64,000 nt of DNA from Bacteroidota bacterium (GCA_017860275.1 JAFNAQ010000004.1:124001-188000), one strand, 5' to 3'. Positions 27,451 through 36,980 are shown, counted from the stretch's first letter. Notes: generated by a model from the sequence alone, not told the origin. Translations and numbers: made by a program.

Positions 27451-28173
27451 CTATCTTCTTCTAAAGATAGGCGATTTATAATTTAGAAAACTATACTGAC
27501 TTTTCTTTGGATAAGGATTATATTCTAAATTTTTATCACCAACACTCATATAAGTCCAAGAATGATTTAAATTACTAGTAGAATCCTCATAACCTACAAT
27601 ATGATAAATGCTATCTTTATGATATACTTCTCCACAAGAATATAAAATATCTTTCTTTAATTGAAATTTAATCTGGTATTCATTTCTATCTTTAGTAATA
27701 TAATCCGATCCATCCTTACCATATATTTCTCCGTCATAATAACTGTTTAAAGGAATTGTCTTTAATAATTCTTTTGAATAGCCCTCATAATACTTTACTA
27801 AGGTGTCATAATCTAGCCAATGATAAAATCTTACTGCATGTACTTTATCTAAATAAGTATTAATAAATACTTCGTAAACAAATTCCTTCGGTGCTGGACA
27901 GTCATAATAGGCTATTTTTTCTCCTTGAAAATCACAAAAAACACGCTCTGGTAAGCCTAACGAGTCGGTCATTATTGCTTTGAAGGCTGCATCGGAGATG
28001 CCTATATAGCTTCTTAGTTCATTAATCTTGTTTTTGTACATAGGGTTTTCTGTAGGTGTGGGAGGAGTGGGTTTGTTGTTGCTAGTGTTATCATCGTCTT
28101 TGCATGATGTTGCCATAAAAATTGAGCTAAGAACAAATATTGATATAATATAGAATACGTTTCTCTTTTTCAT
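27451..28173 (-). CDS. Lipoprotein, duplicate A
   Basis: A 240-residue lipoprotein: signal peptide, lipobox ATSC, acidic KDDD, then a Thr/Pro-rich spacer (PTPPTPTEN). The mature domain, about 190 residues, has no family I recognise. It is a close paralogue of the protein at 33859-34578, nearly identical over the first 75 residues and in the RFYHWLDYDTLV block; sequence differs mainly around residues 75-95. Both copies lie on the minus strand on either side of the 1617-residue T9SS protein, and both have TACATTTG promoters. Confidence 0.78.
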   Translation of the reverse strand: MKKRNVFYIISIFVLSSIFMATSCKDDDNTSNNKPTPPTPTENPMYKNKINELRSYIGISDAAFKAIMTDSLGLPERVFCDFQGEKIAYYDCPAPKEFVYEVFINTYLDKVHAVRFYHWLDYDTLVKYYEGYSKELLKTIPLNSYYDGEIYGKDGSDYITKDRNEYQIKFQLKKDILYSCGEVYHKDSIYHIVGYEDSTSNLNHSWTYMSVGDKNLEYNPYPKKSQYSFLNYKSPIFRRR

Positions 28174-28202
28174 AATAAATATTTATTATAGGATTAATGC
28201 TG

Positions 28203-28210
28203 CAAATGTA
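28203..28210 (-). promoter_or_regulatory. -7 element of lipoprotein duplicate A
   Basis: TACATTTG on the minus strand, 30 bp before the ATG; the same octamer lies at a similar distance before duplicate B (34606-34613). Confidence 0.5.
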
Positions 28211-28261
28211 AATATTATATTTTTAAAAACATAATATTATTTGTTATATCATCAACACCAT

Positions 28262-28282
28262 GCCTTTCTTTGATATATAAGA
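28262..28282. repeat. 21-bp dispersed direct repeat, copy 1
   Basis: A 21-mer (GCCTTTCTTTGATATATAAG plus A) identical to 35169-35189. In both places CATCTCTTGAC follows shortly after (28292 and 35212). Each copy lies on the upstream side of one of the two lipoprotein duplicates, which suggests that gene and flank were duplicated together. A related but weaker sequence occurs near 27390. Confidence 0.8.
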
Positions 28283-28347
28283 ACCCCTAACCATCTCTTG
28301 ACAGTTTGAAAATATTTCAATAATAAACTTTCATATACAAAATTTTT

Positions 28348-28497
28348 CTACTTCAATATTCCTATCCAATTATTAAAGTATCTAATCATAGACTTTTTTA
28401 TAGTTTTTGAATTCAATTTTATATTAAAACCTATTGATAGAGTCCCTCTCGTTGCAATCAAACCTGAATGCAAATTATTCTTTGTATTAAGATTCAT
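28348..28497 (-). pseudogene. Possible remnant of a gene 3' end
   Basis: In the 723-bp gap 28174-28896 a 49-codon frame on the minus strand reads like a protein C-terminus (LIATRGTLSIGFNIKLNS then a basic tail and TAG), preceded by stops in all frames. It could be a decayed gene left from the duplication. Codon content is too AT-rich to be sure. Nothing else was seen in the gap except the 21-bp repeat and a 20-bp palindrome at 28855-28874. Confidence 0.22.
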
Positions 28498-28854
28498 ATA
28501 AATCTGTTATAGAATTCTTCTTTGCATAGTAATCATTAAAATAAAGATTTCTTCAAGTATAATAAAAGATTTCCTGTTTATTGAACAAACGGCAAACAAT
28601 TATGTTTATTTAGAGAAATAGAATTATTTTTAATAAACAATAATATATTTAAGATTAAGTTTATAATAATAGTATGAATATTTGATAATATGATATTAGA
28701 ATTAAGTTCCAAGTCTAAATTTAACATTGGATTATTGTTAATTAAGCAAATAATATCCTTTTTTATAATCTCATATCATTAATATTTCACCATTTCTTTA
28801 AGGGAATAATAAAGTGCTTTAAAAGCATTATATTATTTTTCAAATAAAAATCCA

Positions 28855-28874
28855 TAGTCTTTTAATTAAGACTA
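28855..28874. promoter_or_regulatory. Palindrome before the large T9SS gene
   Basis: TAGTCTTTTAATTAAGACTA, a 20-bp sequence with perfect 7-bp outer arms, 22 bp before the ATG at 28897. It could be an operator. Confidence 0.4.
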
Positions 28875-28896
28875 AATATAAATTTAAAATATAAAC

Positions 28897-31800
28897 ATGA
28901 AAAAGAATTTATTCGCAACATTATTTTTTCTAATAATTTGCATTGGGGCTTCAGCTCAGATACAAACATTTACTGAATCGTTTGATAGTTTATACAGACA
29001 TATTAGATTTGACACTATTTCTAGTGGTATATTATACAATAGGGTTTTCCCTTTTGCAAATCTTGAAAAAAAATCATCTCAATTAGATGACACAACAAAT
29101 TCAATTAATTTTATTCAATCTTATTCAGAACTTAAAAGATCTATAATTAATCCTAATCTACAATCATTTGGATTAAGTATTGATGACTTAAGAAATAATA
29201 TTAATTCAAATAGTAATGATTCTGTGTCACCAATTGGAATTATTATTTCTGATTATTCAATAATAGACACTAATTCATTTAATAATGGGAAAATATATTT
29301 CATTGATAGTATTCCTTATGCAAATGACACAAATGCATTAGGTATCTTCATTAAAAAGAATATATTTATGGCAACACCATTGAGTACTAATTTCACCAAT
29401 TTATCAATTACGTTCAATGTAAATAGCCTATTTTATTTTAATAGTTCTCTAGTTGCCTTGAGTAATTTACAGATTGATTATGGAGATGGAACGGGCTTTC
29501 ATTCATATTCTTCAAGTCAGATATTCTCTATTTCTGAAAATATTATTTATACTACTTATGGTAAAAAAACCATAAAAATCAAAGGAACATTAAGTAATGG
29601 AAGTATAATTACTTCAATATCGATTATTAATATTGTTGAAATAACGGAATTTGAAGATGAAATTATTCCTATTATTGCTTCTAAAGAATATTTAGGAATA
29701 AAAGGAGAAGCAGAAATGAGTATTATTTACTCGGGGCAAAACGGAGATATTCTTAAGAAGCCTATACTTATAGTTGACGCCTTCGATCCAGGTGATACAA
29801 GAAAAGCGTTTTCTCATATAAATGGAAATTATGAAAAAGCAGGAGGAGGAATATGGGATATGTTAGAATATGATATTAATGGGGATGCTCTAGGCGGTGA
29901 TGTTCATTTAGGAGAATTATTGAAAGCTAAAGGTTATGATATTATAATATTAAATTTCCCTATCTATTACGCAAACGGCGTCGAAATTGACGGAGGAGCC
30001 GATTATATTGAAAGAAATGCATATACATGCGTAACCGCAATAGAACACATAAATGAACTATTGAGAGTGAATAATAGTAATGAACAAATTGTTGTTGTTG
30101 GACCAAGTATGGGGGGATTAATTACACGATATGCTTTGAAATATATGGAAGATAATATATCAAACTATGATTACAGGGGACATAACACAAGACTTTGGGT
30201 ATCTTTAGATTCACCACATCAAGGAGCTAATATCCCTTTGAGCTTACAACATTTTTTAAAATATGCTGGTGAAAAAATTGGATTAGAAGAGGCTAAAAAA
30301 ATATATGATATTCAACTAAAATCGCATGCAGCAAAAGAAATGTTAAGTTATCAAGTAGAACAAGGAAGTCTGTTTCATACATTTTATAACAACCTAAATT
30401 CCTTAAAATTTCCTAATACTTTAAGAAGAGTTGCTATTGCTAATGGCAGTTTAAACTCAACACTCACTGGCTCTCCTAATCTAGAAGCATTAAGGCTAAG
30501 TATATTAAGTGAAGCTATATCTGTACTACATATGACAACAGAGAATGGACAAACTAATAGCGTTTTCTACGGACGTTATATAAAAGGAATTGATTTTAAT
30601 ATGGAAGTAGAAAAATATTTCACGGCTCCTTTAGGTCAATGTAGCTATGATGCAGCTCCTGGTGGTACTTTATATACATTTAAAATAGTAAAGAACGCCA
30701 TAGAAAACACCACTTATGGATCGTTGATAAACACCAATTTAGGAATTGAAAATCATTGTTTCATCCCTACAAAAAGTGCATTAGCTTACAATTGGCCTGA
30801 TACAAACTTATGTGAAAATTTATTTGGAAACTATGGAAGAAATTTAGTTACAGAAGGGTCAATACCTTTCCAAAGTTATATAGGACCAATTGATGGTAAT
30901 ATGGAACATGTAACATTTAATCCATGGCTTCATACTTGGTTATTCGATGAAATTGATAGCTATGTAACTGGAGAAAGAAAATTAAGTATTTGTAATACAT
31001 ATCAATATTCTATTAATGAATTAAAGCAAGGAGCTGCTGTCTCATGGGAATGTAGTGATAATTTAGAAATAATATCATCTGTTAATTCTCCTGTTGTTAC
31101 AATTAAGACAAAATCAGTAGGAAATGGATGGGTAAGAGCAACGGTATCTACATTACTTCACGACAAGACTACAGGAAATAGCTCAACAGGATATTTAACA
31201 ATAAATGTTGATGATGTCAATGCAATTACAACTACTCAAACAAATGGAAATGAAACTTGGAGTACTCAAACAAAGGTTAGTAGAGATTTTACTGTTAAAT
31301 CTGGAAATATCCTTACCATTGATAATGCAAATGTATACTTAGCAGCAGATATAAAAATAAAAGTTGAGCCAGGCGCTAAATTACTTATTAATAACTCAAC
31401 ATTGACAAGTTATTGCGGATATTATTGGGGAGGAATTGAAGTACAAGGGCAAAAGAATCAAAGGCAACTAAGTCAATATCAAGGTACATTACAAATAACT
31501 AATGGCACAATCGAAAATGCAAGAAATGCTATCTCACTATGGAAAGCTGATGATTGGAATTCTATGGGTGGTATAGTTTCTGCTATAGGTACAACCTTCA
31601 AAAATAATATTAGGAGTGTTGAATTTATGCCATATTCAAATAACAATGGTAATGTTAGAGGTATAATACCAAATGTTAGCAGATTTACTTCTTGTTCTTT
31701 TTATTGGGACAATGATATGTTCGCGAATGACAAAGAAAGTTTATATCATGTTACAATGTGCGGAGTTGAAGGTGTTCAGTTTATTGCTTGTAATTTCAAT

Positions 31801-33750
31801 ACATTTTTATATAATAATGACAATATAATAAAGCACGGGATATACTCAGAAAACGGAGGTTTTAAAGTATCAGAAAAACTAAATCCAGACCATACAATTA
31901 CAAGGAGTCAATTTACTAATCTTCATTACGGAATAAGAGCGTCAAACTTATCTAATAAAAATCTAAGTGTCAAAAATTCATTCTTCAATAATAATTTTGA
32001 TGGAATATTCCTAACATCTGTAAATGGGGGGGAAATAATATATAATGAATTTATTATTAATCCGTTATGCAATCCTGGTGAGAGCTATCCTTCTCTTCTT
32101 GCATTAGGTTTAGTAACAAATAATTGTACTGGTTATAAGATAGAACAAAATGTATTTAGTGCAGACAATATTTACGAGGAAGGACTTAATGTTGGTATTC
32201 AAACCAAGAACTCAGGTCAGGCTCCTAATGCGATTAAAGGTAATCAATTTATAAATCTTTATCACTCTGCTGAGGCAATTGGTCAAAACAGAATAAGGAC
32301 ACAAACAGATGTTACAGGTTTGCAATATAATTGCAATGATTTTATTAATTCTAAATATGGAATTATTGTAGAACAGGATCCTTCCAAAAATAATAGTGGT
32401 ATTGCGATGCATCAAAGTGCAGATCAATCAAAATCAGCAGAAAATCTTTTTGCACAAAATACTTCAATCACTGAGAGTGATATTTATAATAATGAAAGAT
32501 GTTCTCAAATACTATATTTCTTTAAACAGGGTAGCAATAAGGAACCCCTAAGCATTAGCTCTAATGTAAATATTACTTCTGTTAATAATAATAATGAAGT
32601 TTGTATAGAAGATTATAGTCAATTTAATGATGCGACCTTAGAAAATAAATATCAGTTATCGGAAAATCAATTCATTAATTTGCTTTATAACTATAATAAT
32701 CTATTGGATGGTGGCTCTACTGACCAATTATTAACTGATTTACAAAATTCATGGGATGGAGAAGTTTGGGATTTAAGAAATGAATACTTAGGTATGTCTC
32801 CTTATCTTTCTCCTGAAGTACTTATTGAACTTGCATTATCATTTAGATTACCTCTTGCTGTATATTTAGAAGTAGCATTATCTAATCCTGATGCAACTAG
32901 AAGAGATGAATATATTGAGTTTATGAATAATGTGGGGGATGGAGAATCTGTTTTAACTGAAGAAGCAAAAGGGGTAATTGAAGATAGTTGGGAAACAACT
33001 ACTTTTAGAACCAATATGGAAAATAATATTGCAACTGAATTGATTAAAATGGAAAATATCACAAGAATATTAATTGATAGAAAAATTAATGACACCACTG
33101 GTCTGCAACTTGATAACTATAGATCTTTGCTTTCTAACCTTAGAAATATTGATGCTAAATATGAGCTCGTTGATTCTTATATTGACATGAAAGAATATTC
33201 TCAAGCCGAAGGTATTTTAAATAGTATGTTAGGCGATGAAAAATATAGTAATGATTATGATGATATTAATGATTATCTAACATTTATTGATATTATGAAC
33301 GATAGAGATAGTACAGACCAAGTTCCTATTGATGAAAGAATAACCAATCTTGCTAATTCTAGTTCAAGAGTTGGTGCAAAGGCTAAATCAATACTATATT
33401 TTAATGGACAATTGGATTATCATCCTGATTATGTAACTTTGACAGAAAATACAAAAACAAGAAGAATTAAAACAAAAGCTCCTCTTGGTATTTTTGAAGC
33501 TGATGTTGCTGTATTTCCTAATCCTGCAAAGGAATATATTGCTATAACCTATAACTTAAAACCAATTACTGGAAAATACTCATTTAAGATATTTGACAAT
33601 ATGGGTAAAGTTGTATATAATGGTTATTTAAATAGCAATAAAGGTATACAAAATATTGACCTAAGATCTTATGAAGCAGGTACATATTTATATACCGTTG
33701 AAAATTCAAATGAAGTAAGTAAAAGAGGAAAGTTTGTTATTGTAAAATAA
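28897..33750 (+). CDS. Large T9SS-secreted lipase-like / beta-helix protein
   Basis: A 1617-residue exported protein. Residues 1-21 are a signal peptide (ending ASAQ). At about 270-560 lies an alpha/beta hydrolase domain: KPILIVDAFDPGD (strand and oxyanion region), VVVGPSMGGLITRYAL with the GxSxG nucleophile S404, and WVSLDSPHQGANIP, as in PGAP1-type or triacylglycerol lipases. The middle part (about 780-1130) is a series of short beta-strand turns typical of a right-handed parallel beta-helix (NKNLSVKNSFFNNNFDGIFL). Then a mainly helical region, and the last 75 residues are a T9SS sorting domain (VAVFPNPAKEYIAI, GKFVIVK). Likely a surface or released esterase. It is bracketed by duplicated lipoprotein genes. 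Confidence 0.8.
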   Translation: MKKNLFATLFFLIICIGASAQIQTFTESFDSLYRHIRFDTISSGILYNRVFPFANLEKKSSQLDDTTNSINFIQSYSELKRSIINPNLQSFGLSIDDLRNNINSNSNDSVSPIGIIISDYSIIDTNSFNNGKIYFIDSIPYANDTNALGIFIKKNIFMATPLSTNFTNLSITFNVNSLFYFNSSLVALSNLQIDYGDGTGFHSYSSSQIFSISENIIYTTYGKKTIKIKGTLSNGSIITSISIINIVEITEFEDEIIPIIASKEYLGIKGEAEMSIIYSGQNGDILKKPILIVDAFDPGDTRKAFSHINGNYEKAGGGIWDMLEYDINGDALGGDVHLGELLKAKGYDIIILNFPIYYANGVEIDGGADYIERNAYTCVTAIEHINELLRVNNSNEQIVVVGPSMGGLITRYALKYMEDNISNYDYRGHNTRLWVSLDSPHQGANIPLSLQHFLKYAGEKIGLEEAKKIYDIQLKSHAAKEMLSYQVEQGSLFHTFYNNLNSLKFPNTLRRVAIANGSLNSTLTGSPNLEALRLSILSEAISVLHMTTENGQTNSVFYGRYIKGIDFNMEVEKYFTAPLGQCSYDAAPGGTLYTFKIVKNAIENTTYGSLINTNLGIENHCFIPTKSALAYNWPDTNLCENLFGNYGRNLVTEGSIPFQSYIGPIDGNMEHVTFNPWLHTWLFDEIDSYVTGERKLSICNTYQYSINELKQGAAVSWECSDNLEIISSVNSPVVTIKTKSVGNGWVRATVSTLLHDKTTGNSSTGYLTINVDDVNAITTTQTNGNETWSTQTKVSRDFTVKSGNILTIDNANVYLAADIKIKVEPGAKLLINNSTLTSYCGYYWGGIEVQGQKNQRQLSQYQGTLQITNGTIENARNAISLWKADDWNSMGGIVSAIGTTFKNNIRSVEFMPYSNNNGNVRGIIPNVSRFTSCSFYWDNDMFANDKESLYHVTMCGVEGVQFIACNFNTFLYNNDNIIKHGIYSENGGFKVSEKLNPDHTITRSQFTNLHYGIRASNLSNKNLSVKNSFFNNNFDGIFLTSVNGGEIIYNEFIINPLCNPGESYPSLLALGLVTNNCTGYKIEQNVFSADNIYEEGLNVGIQTKNSGQAPNAIKGNQFINLYHSAEAIGQNRIRTQTDVTGLQYNCNDFINSKYGIIVEQDPSKNNSGIAMHQSADQSKSAENLFAQNTSITESDIYNNERCSQILYFFKQGSNKEPLSISSNVNITSVNNNNEVCIEDYSQFNDATLENKYQLSENQFINLLYNYNNLLDGGSTDQLLTDLQNSWDGEVWDLRNEYLGMSPYLSPEVLIELALSFRLPLAVYLEVALSNPDATRRDEYIEFMNNVGDGESVLTEEAKGVIEDSWETTTFRTNMENNIATELIKMENITRILIDRKINDTTGLQLDNYRSLLSNLRNIDAKYELVDSYIDMKEYSQAEGILNSMLGDEKYSNDYDDINDYLTFIDIMNDRDSTDQVPIDERITNLANSSSRVGAKAKSILYFNGQLDYHPDYVTLTENTKTRRIKTKAPLGIFEADVAVFPNPAKEYIAITYNLKPITGKYSFKIFDNMGKVVYNGYLNSNKGIQNIDLRSYEAGTYLYTVENSNEVSKRGKFVIVK

Positions 33751-33773
33751 GCATCCGTACAATTCATTTAATA

Positions 33774-33816
33774 AAAAAGGCTCCGTTTTCTTCTATAAGA
33801 TTACGGAGTCTTTTCT
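33774..33816. terminator. Terminator after the large T9SS gene
   Basis: Stem GGCTCCGT/ACGGAGTC (33779-33786 with 33803-33810, one G-U pair), extended by A-T pairs and followed by TTTTCTTT. Confidence 0.75.
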
Positions 33817-33858
33817 TTATTAGTATAAGAATAAAAAACTACTAGAATAACTGAAAAA

Positions 33859-34578
33859 CTATTTTTTTCTAAAGAATGGCGATTTATAATTTAGAAAACT
33901 ATTTTTATTTTTCTTTGGGTAAGGATTGTGTTCTAAATTTAGATCTACTGAACCTATTAATACCCATGAATGGTTTAAGTTACTAGTTGAATCTTCATAA
34001 GCTACCAAATTATAAATACTATCTTTAAAATATCTTTCACCACAAAAATATAATATATCTTTCTTTGATTGAAATTGAATTTGATAATCATTTCTATCTA
34101 TGGTGGTATATTCTGATCCATCCTTTCCATATATTTCTCCATCATAATTATAATTTAAAGGGATCGTTTTAAGATATTCTTTTGAATAGCCCTCGTAATA
34201 CCTTACTAAGGTATCATAGTCTAGCCAATGATAAAATCTTACTCCATATACTTTATCTAGATATGTATTAATAAATACTTCGTAAACAAAGACTATTGGC
34301 TCTGGAGAATAATAGGAGATTTTTTTTCCTTGTCCATCCACAAAAACATCCTCTACCAAGCCCAATGAGTCGGTCATTATTGCTTTGAAGGCGGCATCGG
34401 AGATGCCTATATAGCTTCTTAGTTCATTAATCTTGTTCTTGTACATAGGGTTTTCTGTAGGTGTAGGAGGAGTTGGTTTGTTGTTATTATCCTTATCATC
34501 GTCCTTGCACGATGTTGCCATAAAAATTGAGCTAAGAACAAAGATTGATAAAATATAGAATATGTTTCTCTTTTTCAT
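33859..34578 (-). CDS. Lipoprotein, duplicate B
   Basis: A 239-residue paralogue of the lipoprotein at 27451-28173, with the same signal peptide, lipobox ATSC, PTPPTPTEN spacer and the same core (MYKNKINELRSYIGISDAAF). It differs in the 70-95 region (VEDVFVDGQGKKISYYSPEP instead of the cysteine-containing version) and near the C-terminus. The cysteines of copy A in that region are absent here. Function unknown; the pair flanks the large T9SS gene in direct orientation. Confidence 0.78.
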   Translation of the reverse strand: MKKRNIFYILSIFVLSSIFMATSCKDDDKDNNNKPTPPTPTENPMYKNKINELRSYIGISDAAFKAIMTDSLGLVEDVFVDGQGKKISYYSPEPIVFVYEVFINTYLDKVYGVRFYHWLDYDTLVRYYEGYSKEYLKTIPLNYNYDGEIYGKDGSEYTTIDRNDYQIQFQSKKDILYFCGERYFKDSIYNLVAYEDSTSNLNHSWVLIGSVDLNLEHNPYPKKNKNSFLNYKSPFFRKK

Positions 34579-34605
34579 AAATAATATTTATTATAATTAA
34601 TGTTG

Positions 34606-34613
34606 CAAATGTA
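34606..34613 (-). promoter_or_regulatory. -7 element of lipoprotein duplicate B
   Basis: TACATTTG on the minus strand, 28 bp before the ATG at 34578, mirroring duplicate A. Confidence 0.5.
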
Positions 34614-34877
34614 ATTATTTTATTTTTAGCAGCATAGTATTATCTTTTTATTTCAAGCAAAAATAATGTTAATTTCAATTATCAAACCCCTATTGTTAAA
34701 ATTTGTGAGCGAAACGAAAATGACCGAAAAAGGGAGTAAAAAAATCGTACCTCAAAATTTCGCTTACCATTTATTTGGGGTTAAATTTAATAGGAATTAA
34801 CCAAATAGAGAGCCTTTTTTTAGCAAATCTATTAGTCACTTAAAGTATTGATATAAAATAGGTTTAGTGGCTTTAGG

Positions 34878-35020
34878 TTAAGGTGGGTTAAGGTAAAAAC
34901 AGAAAAATAAAACTTTTCTGTAAATCAGCGAAAGCGAAATTTTTTTCCCAAAAAAAAATTTCGCTTTCGCTAAAACTAAAGGACTTTTTAAAAATCGATT
35001 TTTACCTTAACCCACCTTAA
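34878..35020. repeat. 143-bp branched hairpin (nested inverted repeats)
   Basis: Outer arms 34878-34899 and 34999-35020 are perfect 22-bp inverted repeats (TTAAGGTGGGTTAAGGTAAA...). Inside, 34927-34946 and 34952-34971 are perfect 20-bp arms (AGCGAAAGCGAAATTTTTTT), and 34900-34920 forms a smaller hairpin CAGAAAA/TTTTCTG. The result is a multibranch structure. It lies in the 786-bp gap 34579-35364, which otherwise holds only the duplicate B promoter, a GCGAAA-rich stretch near 34705-34765 and the second 21-bp repeat. It could be a MITE-like element, a structured RNA or a double terminator. Confidence 0.85.
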
Positions 35021-35168
35021 CCCAAATGGGGTTTACGCTCAGTCAATCAGTATCTTAAGCCATTTACTCCAAACTAGCAAAAATAGATTAAAGAGATACC
35101 AATATTAGATTAAGAATCCACGACACTAGAATCAAAAGCCCCTAAAACTATCTCTTTAATCCACCCAA

Positions 35169-35189
35169 GCCTTTCTTTGATATATAAGA
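35169..35189. repeat. 21-bp dispersed direct repeat, copy 2
   Basis: Identical to 28262-28282; see that entry. CATCTCTTGAC follows at 35212. Confidence 0.8.
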
Positions 35190-35364
35190 TTATCTCTAAC
35201 ACCCACCAAATCATCTCTTGACGGTTAGTGAAGCTAGAAAAGTTAAAGTGAAAAATAAAATTAATTTCTAGATAAAAATTTTATTCGTAGATTTGGAGAT
35301 TGAAATTTAGTGGTTTCTGTGTAAAATAAGTTATAGGAAATAATTAATAAATATATTTTGTGTT

Positions 35365-36912
35365 ATGGTTAAAGAGATTGAGATTAATGTGATGCCTGAA
35401 GAGTTGGAGAATATTGATTCTTTGAAGGAGATTGTTGCTAAGAATGTTGGGATTGCTAAGGGAGAGATTGAGGAGTTTGATATTGTAAAAAGAAGTATTG
35501 ATGCTCGAAGACATCCTGTAAATTATAGGATTAAGGTTGTTGTTTCAACTGAGAAATACCCTGAGAAGGAAGAGGTTGAAAGGTATAAGGATGTTAGAAA
35601 TGCTAAGCCTGTAATTGTTGTTGGGGCAGGTCCTGCTGGTTTGTTTGCAGCACTTAAACTTATTGAAAAAGGACTTAGGCCAATTATTATTGAAAGGGGT
35701 AAACCTGTAAGCGAGAGGAAGAAGGATATTGCCTTAATCGCTACTGAGCAGGTAATCAATCCAGATTCTAATTGGTGCTTTGGTGAGGGTGGAGCAGGTA
35801 CATTTTCCGATGGTAAGCTTTATACTCGTTCCAATAAGAGAGGAAACGTTAAGGACGTTCTTGATGTATTTGTTGAGCATGGAGCCGATAAGGATATTAT
35901 GATAGATGCTCATGCACATATTGGTACAGATAGGCTTTCGGCGGTAATAAAAAATATTAGAAACACAATCGAGACCTATGGTGGAGAATATCATTTCGAT
36001 ACAAGGGTTGTGGATTTTATCCTCGAAGGAGATAAAATAAAGGGTGTTATTACTAAGAATGGAGATAGGATAGAGGCAGATAAGGTTATTCTTGCAACAG
36101 GTCATAGCGCAAGAGATATTTATACTCTTTTTAAGTCTAAGAACTGGGGAATTGAGACAAAACCCTTTGCTATGGGAGTAAGAATTGAGCATCCGCAAGA
36201 ATTAATAAATCAAATTCAGTATCATAACCCACGCTATAGCCCATTATTACCTCCAGCTACCTATACCCTAGCTCATAATGTAGGAAATAGGGGAGTATTT
36301 TCATTCTGTATGTGTCCAGGAGGAATCATTGTCCCAGCGGCAACAGATGATAATCAATTGGTGGTAAATGGTATGTCTAATTCTTCTAGAAATTCTCCTT
36401 ATGCTAATTCAGGAATTGTTGTAAATGTAAATCCAGAAGATGCTATTGAGTTTAATCAATTCGAGGAGCTATCTCTAATGAAGTTCCAAGAAAGTGTAGA
36501 AAGAAATATGTTTGAGGCAGCAGGCAAGACTCAAGTTGCACCAGCTCAAAGATTAACCGACTTTATGCGTGGTAAGGCATCTTCATCACTTGCTCCAACA
36601 TCATATCTTTGCGGAGTAATGCCAACGGATATGAATAGAATACTTCCAAGATTTATAGCCTCTACTCTAAAGAAGGGTTTTGAGAATTTTGGTAACAAGA
36701 TGAGAGGGTTCCTAACGGCAGAGGCAAACATTATTGGAGTAGAGTCAAGAACATCATCTCCAGTAAGAATACCAAGAGATAAGGAAAGCTATGAGCATGT
36801 TCAGATTTCAGGACTATATCCTTGTGGAGAAGGTGCAGGATATGCAGGAGGTATAACATCTTCGGCAATAGATGGAATTAACGTAGCCGAAACAATAGCT
36901 CAAAATATGTAA
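35365..36912 (+). CDS. FAD-dependent dehydrogenase (COG2509 type)
   Basis: A 515-residue flavoprotein of the uncharacterised NAD(FAD)-utilising dehydrogenase group. An N-terminal ferredoxin-like extension (1-78) precedes the FAD-binding VIVVGAGPAGLFAALKLIEKG (about 83-103) and the ERG motif that binds ribose. WCFGEGGAGTFSDGKLYTR, VILATGHSARD and FCMCPGGIIVPAATDDNQLVVNGMSNSSR are hallmarks of this family; EGAGYAGGITSSAIDG closes the fold. Substrate unknown. Likely single-gene unit; the next operon has its own promoter. Confidence 0.85.
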   Translation: MVKEIEINVMPEELENIDSLKEIVAKNVGIAKGEIEEFDIVKRSIDARRHPVNYRIKVVVSTEKYPEKEEVERYKDVRNAKPVIVVGAGPAGLFAALKLIEKGLRPIIIERGKPVSERKKDIALIATEQVINPDSNWCFGEGGAGTFSDGKLYTRSNKRGNVKDVLDVFVEHGADKDIMIDAHAHIGTDRLSAVIKNIRNTIETYGGEYHFDTRVVDFILEGDKIKGVITKNGDRIEADKVILATGHSARDIYTLFKSKNWGIETKPFAMGVRIEHPQELINQIQYHNPRYSPLLPPATYTLAHNVGNRGVFSFCMCPGGIIVPAATDDNQLVVNGMSNSSRNSPYANSGIVVNVNPEDAIEFNQFEELSLMKFQESVERNMFEAAGKTQVAPAQRLTDFMRGKASSSLAPTSYLCGVMPTDMNRILPRFIASTLKKGFENFGNKMRGFLTAEANIIGVESRTSSPVRIPRDKESYEHVQISGLYPCGEGAGYAGGITSSAIDGINVAETIAQNM

Positions 36913-36918
36913 TATATT
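36903..36918. promoter_or_regulatory. Candidate HipB operator 1
   Basis: AAATATGTAATATATT, containing the inverted repeat AATAT-N5-ATATT. It lies just upstream of the -33 element of the hip promoter and overlaps the stop codon of the FAD dehydrogenase gene. An identical 16-mer is at 36965-36980. Confidence 0.5.
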
Positions 36919-36930
36919 TCATATTTAGCT

Positions 36931-36960
36931 TTGTTGTTATACTTTTTCTTTATACTTTTG
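36931..36960 (+). promoter_or_regulatory. Promoter of hipBST
   Basis: TTG (36931-36933), 19-bp spacer, TACTTTTG (36953-36960): full consensus match, 28 bp before the hipB ATG. Confidence 0.75.
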
Positions 36961-36964
36961 CATC

Positions 36965-36980
36965 AAATATGTAATATATT
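36965..36980. promoter_or_regulatory. Candidate HipB operator 2
   Basis: Second identical copy of the AAATATGTAATATATT 16-mer, between the -7 element and the hipB ATG at 36989. The two copies bracket the promoter, an arrangement that fits autorepression by a dimeric HTH protein. Confidence 0.5.

Noticed and set aside
35734-36198. 154-codon minus-strand ORF inside the FAD dehydrogenase gene
   Set aside because: Antisense to a clearly conserved enzyme; no domain, promoter or ribosome site.
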